In this document: in pieces, positions 6,892 to 8,911 of the stretch
How positions within the stretch are numbered: the stretch's first letter is position 1
Layout: every line of letters begins with the position of its first letter
From: CAZJHX01 sp964545715
GTDB taxonomy: Bacteria > Myxococcota_A > UBA9042 > GCA-2863065
NCBI GenBank assembly: GCA_964545715.1
Contig: CAZJHX010000262.1
Location: 1 to 8,911 of the forward strand
Length of the DNA: 8,911 bases
Reading direction: 5' to 3'
The notes under the pieces: generated by a model
The model's input: the letters and a program-made list of their open reading frames with translations, nothing else
What the model was told of the DNA's origin: nothing
The model's database searches: none
Translations under genes and position numbers: made by a program

Positions 6892-7091
6892 ATGACCTCC
6901 CGTGGCGCTCCCCAGGAGCGCTGGCTGACTGGTGCGCTGAAGCCACCGAGCAGGCACGACAGCTGGCAGATGCCGCTGCCGTAGCCGAGCAGGACCTCGA
7001 GGCGCTGACGCTGGCCAACGACTCGCTGCGGGCCCTCGACACCCCGCTGGCGTGGACCGAGCTGCTGTTTCATGCCGCACGGGACGCCGCC
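6892..7091 (+). other. N-terminal coding extension of the M3 peptidase, with a missing or disrupted start
   Basis: The frame of the M3 peptidase stays open upstream of its first ATG (7092) back to a TGA at 6864. It reads like normal protein (LADWCAEATEQARQLADA ... WTELLFHAARDAAMR) with GC-rich third positions. There is no ATG, GTG or TTG in frame. ATG 6892, three bases after the preceding stop, is in another frame. One extra C in the CCC run at 6899-6901 would give MTSPWRSPGALADW and join the frames. Alternatives are a CTG start at 6885 (overlapping the upstream TGA) or at 6921 (AGGAG two bases before it, too close). Confidence 0.6.
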
Positions 7092-8783
7092 ATGCGGATG
7101 GAGGCCGGCTTCTGCCGCGGCGGGCTGACGCTGGCCAAGGAGCGCGCGCGCCTGGATCACGCACTGTTCGCTCGACTGCGAGCGATCGATGCGGATGGGC
7201 TGGAGCCCGATGCGCGTCGCTTCCTGGCGGGGCTGATCAACGACGCGAGACGCGCCGGAGTGGACCGTCCCCAAGCCGTACGAGAAGAGCTCGCTGCCCT
7301 TCGCCAGGAGATGGTTCAACTGGGCCAGGTCTTCCACACGGCCCTGTCGTCGCCCCCACCGCCGCTTGTTCTCTCCGAGACTCAGCTGGCCGGCCTGCCC
7401 GCGTCGTGGATCGACGCGCAACCCAGAGACGATGCGGGCGCCGTGATCGTGGCCATGAGCGGCGACAGATACCGCACCGTGCTCCGCCACGCCGACGACC
7501 GGGACGTACGACGCGCCGCACACGTAGCGTTCACCAACCGCGGCCACCCGACAAACGGCCCGATCGTCCAGCGCCTGCTGCGACTGCGACACCGGTACGC
7601 CACGCTGCTGGGCGACCCGAGCTGGGCGGCCTACCGAGCGGCAGCGGAGATGGCCGGCTCCGGTGAGGCCATCGAGGCCTTCATCGACCGGCTGCAATCC
7701 ATCCTGACCCCTAAGATCGACGCCGAAAAGCGAGTTCTGGCCGGCGTCGCGCCGGATCTCGCTGCAGAGGAGTTTGCAGAGTACGACCTGCACTGGTGCG
7801 CACAGCGCCTTCAAGAGCAGATCGCGCCGGACGCCGCGGTGCCGATGGGCAACTTCAGCGACGTCCTCGAGCGGATCTTCGGGCTCCTGGATGAGCTCTT
7901 TGGCGTCACCTTCGACCACCTTCCACTCGCGGAGACCTGGCACGAGTCCGTTGCCGTGTACCGGGTCTCGGTAGACGGCCGGCCGGGTGGCTGCCTCTAT
8001 CTTGACATGGTGCCGCGCGCGGGCAAGCCGCCACCGGGTGTGACCTTTCCATTGACGACGGGCACGATCGACGGCGACGAGGCCAGCGTGGCGCTCGTCG
8101 GCTCGTTTGACCGCAACGAGCCGCTGTGGCTGGACGATGCGGCCGTTCTGCTGCACGAGATGGGACACGTGCTGCATCACTTGCTGGCCTGTCGCTCTCG
8201 GTGGCTGACCCAGTGCGGAACCCGCGTGGAGTTCGACTTTGTCGAGGCGCCGGCCATGTTGCTGGAGCGCTGGGCCGAGCGGCCAGAGATACTGGCCAAG
8301 CTCCGCGGCGAGGACGGCAGCGTCATCGCACCGGACGCGCTCGAGCGGCTCTGCCAGGCGCGACGTGTCGGCGAGGCCATGCTGGCGCAGCGCCAGGTGT
8401 TCATCGCGGCGTTCAGCTATCACCTTCACGCTGAGGACCCCAGCGAGCTCAATCTGGAGCGTTTCACGGACGAGCAGTTCAGGCGCCACGCCCCATGGGC
8501 CCGGACGGCCGGTGACCGCTGGTTTGCCAACCTCTGGCACCTGGTGGACTACGGCCCCGTGTACTACTCGTACTTGTGGAGCGACGCCATCGCGCGTGAG
8601 CTCGACGCGGCCATCGGGGACGCCAACGGACTGCAGATCTCGGCCGTGCGCGCACTACGCACGGTGGTCTTCGAGGGCGGCGCCACCCAGGCAGCCGCAG
8701 ACCTCGTGCACGTGTTTCTGGGCCGAGACTGGAGCCTCGACGGCTTCCGCGCCCGCTTCGACGGCCACGCGGCCGCCGGCTGA
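7092..8783 (+). CDS. M3-family zinc metallopeptidase (thimet oligopeptidase / oligopeptidase A-like)
   Basis: 563 residues from ATG 7092 to TGA 8781-8783; the real protein probably has about 67 more (see the upstream entry), giving about 630 against about 680 for E. coli OpdA or Dcp. The zinc motif is H355-E356-M-G-H359, with the third ligand E385 in FDFVEAPAMLLERW, which matches the M3A signature DFVEAPSQMLENW. Near the C-terminus, Y491-Y492-S-Y494-LWSD matches the conserved YYGYLWS substrate-binding loop. M3A enzymes are mostly helical and cut short peptides inside a deep channel. No signal peptide is visible, so a cytoplasmic role in turning over oligopeptides is expected. It follows the S8 protease almost directly and may be co-transcribed with it. 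OpdA and Dcp subtypes cannot be told apart here. Confidence 0.92.
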   Translation: MRMEAGFCRGGLTLAKERARLDHALFARLRAIDADGLEPDARRFLAGLINDARRAGVDRPQAVREELAALRQEMVQLGQVFHTALSSPPPPLVLSETQLAGLPASWIDAQPRDDAGAVIVAMSGDRYRTVLRHADDRDVRRAAHVAFTNRGHPTNGPIVQRLLRLRHRYATLLGDPSWAAYRAAAEMAGSGEAIEAFIDRLQSILTPKIDAEKRVLAGVAPDLAAEEFAEYDLHWCAQRLQEQIAPDAAVPMGNFSDVLERIFGLLDELFGVTFDHLPLAETWHESVAVYRVSVDGRPGGCLYLDMVPRAGKPPPGVTFPLTTGTIDGDEASVALVGSFDRNEPLWLDDAAVLLHEMGHVLHHLLACRSRWLTQCGTRVEFDFVEAPAMLLERWAERPEILAKLRGEDGSVIAPDALERLCQARRVGEAMLAQRQVFIAAFSYHLHAEDPSELNLERFTDEQFRRHAPWARTAGDRWFANLWHLVDYGPVYYSYLWSDAIARELDAAIGDANGLQISAVRALRTVVFEGGATQAAADLVHVFLGRDWSLDGFRARFDGHAAAG

Positions 8784-8798
8784 CACCTCACCGGACCG

Positions 8799-8815
8799 GG
8801 TTCTCTAAAAGAACC
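8799..8815. terminator. Possible bidirectional terminator hairpin between convergent genes
   Basis: GGTTCT (8799-8804) pairs perfectly with AGAACC (8810-8815) around a five-base loop. It lies 15 bases after the M3 stop and one base from the stop of the convergent minus-strand gene. The stem is only six base pairs and there is no T tract on either side, so it may be a weak terminator or nothing. Confidence 0.4.
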
Positions 8816-8816
8816 G

Positions 8817-8911
8817 CTACTGGCGAATGCCCGCGGAGAAGTCCTCGCGGTCCGCAAAAGCCATCGCGCGCTCGTTGATCTTGTCGCGCTTGCGAACCTC
8901 TTCCAGGGTCA
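8817..8911 (-). CDS. C-terminal end of an unidentified protein (partial, runs off the window)
   Basis: Read on the minus strand, 30 codons precede a TAG stop at 8819-8817. They give a charged, helical-looking tail (LEEVRKRDKINERAMAFADR, then EDFSAGIRQ). The stop beside a hairpin, and the convergent arrangement with the M3 gene 33 bases away, support a real gene end. The EDF.AGI tail is faintly like the end of crotonase-fold enzymes, but that is too weak to name it. Confidence 0.55.
   Translation of the reverse strand, partial: TLEEVRKRDKINERAMAFADREDFSAGIRQ

Noticed and set aside
6684..8540. Minus-strand open frame of 618 codons across the end of the protease and the M3 gene
   Set aside because: It spans two well-supported plus-strand genes and their junction and shows no family motif.
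8817..8911. Naming the partial minus-strand gene an enoyl-CoA hydratase
   Set aside because: Only a faint resemblance in the last ten residues; no diagnostic crotonase motif lies in the window.
1..8911. CRISPR arrays, tRNA or rRNA genes, insertion sequences, attachment sites
   Set aside because: No direct repeats with unique spacers outside protein repeats, no tRNA-like cloverleaf, no transposase and no terminal inverted repeats were seen.

Overview
The window is GC-rich bacterial DNA with dense, mostly plus-strand coding. The very long secreted-type protein built of thrombospondin type 3 (TSP3) calcium repeats, with a cysteine-rich CGD...CDDGN...DGC repeat (DUF4215-like) near its end, suggests a myxobacterium or relative (Myxococcota, formerly Deltaproteobacteria). 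This rests on protein style only; there is no rRNA or marker gene here.

Layout. (1) 2-4219, plus, 5' end cut off: a giant modular extracellular protein. It has TSP3 arrays, three homologous modules of about 260 residues that look like beta-propellers, a DUF4215-like Cys-rich repeat, and a C-terminal domain of about 75 residues. That last domain aligns residue by residue with the beta domain of the human von Hippel-Lindau protein (pVHL), including all five residues that form the hydroxyproline pocket there. (2) 4220-4326: a short AT-rich gap with a possible promoter and a Shine-Dalgarno site. (3) 4327-6888, plus: a subtilisin-family (S8) serine protease with a lipoprotein signal peptide, an inhibitor-like prodomain, a Gly/Lys/Asn linker, an Ig-like domain and a C-terminal array of six GxGLVSSA repeats spaced about 34 residues apart. 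(4) 6892-8783, plus: an M3-family (thimet oligopeptidase-like) zinc metallopeptidase. Its first ATG (7092) lies inside the coding region; about 67 upstream codons are readable in the same frame but have no ATG, GTG or TTG, and one extra C near 6899-6901 would join them to an ATG at 6892. (5) 8799-8815: a small hairpin between convergent genes. (6) 8817-8911, minus: the last 30 codons of an unidentified gene.

How the genes may work together. Genes 1 and 3 both look exported and could form a cell-surface or extracellular binding and proteolysis pair. Gene 4 has no visible export signal and probably degrades oligopeptides in the cytoplasm. The shared pathway is inference from adjacency only. The most interesting points are the VHL-beta-like domain with an intact hydroxyproline pocket, the periodic GLVSSA repeat on the protease, and the disrupted or non-canonical start of the M3 gene.
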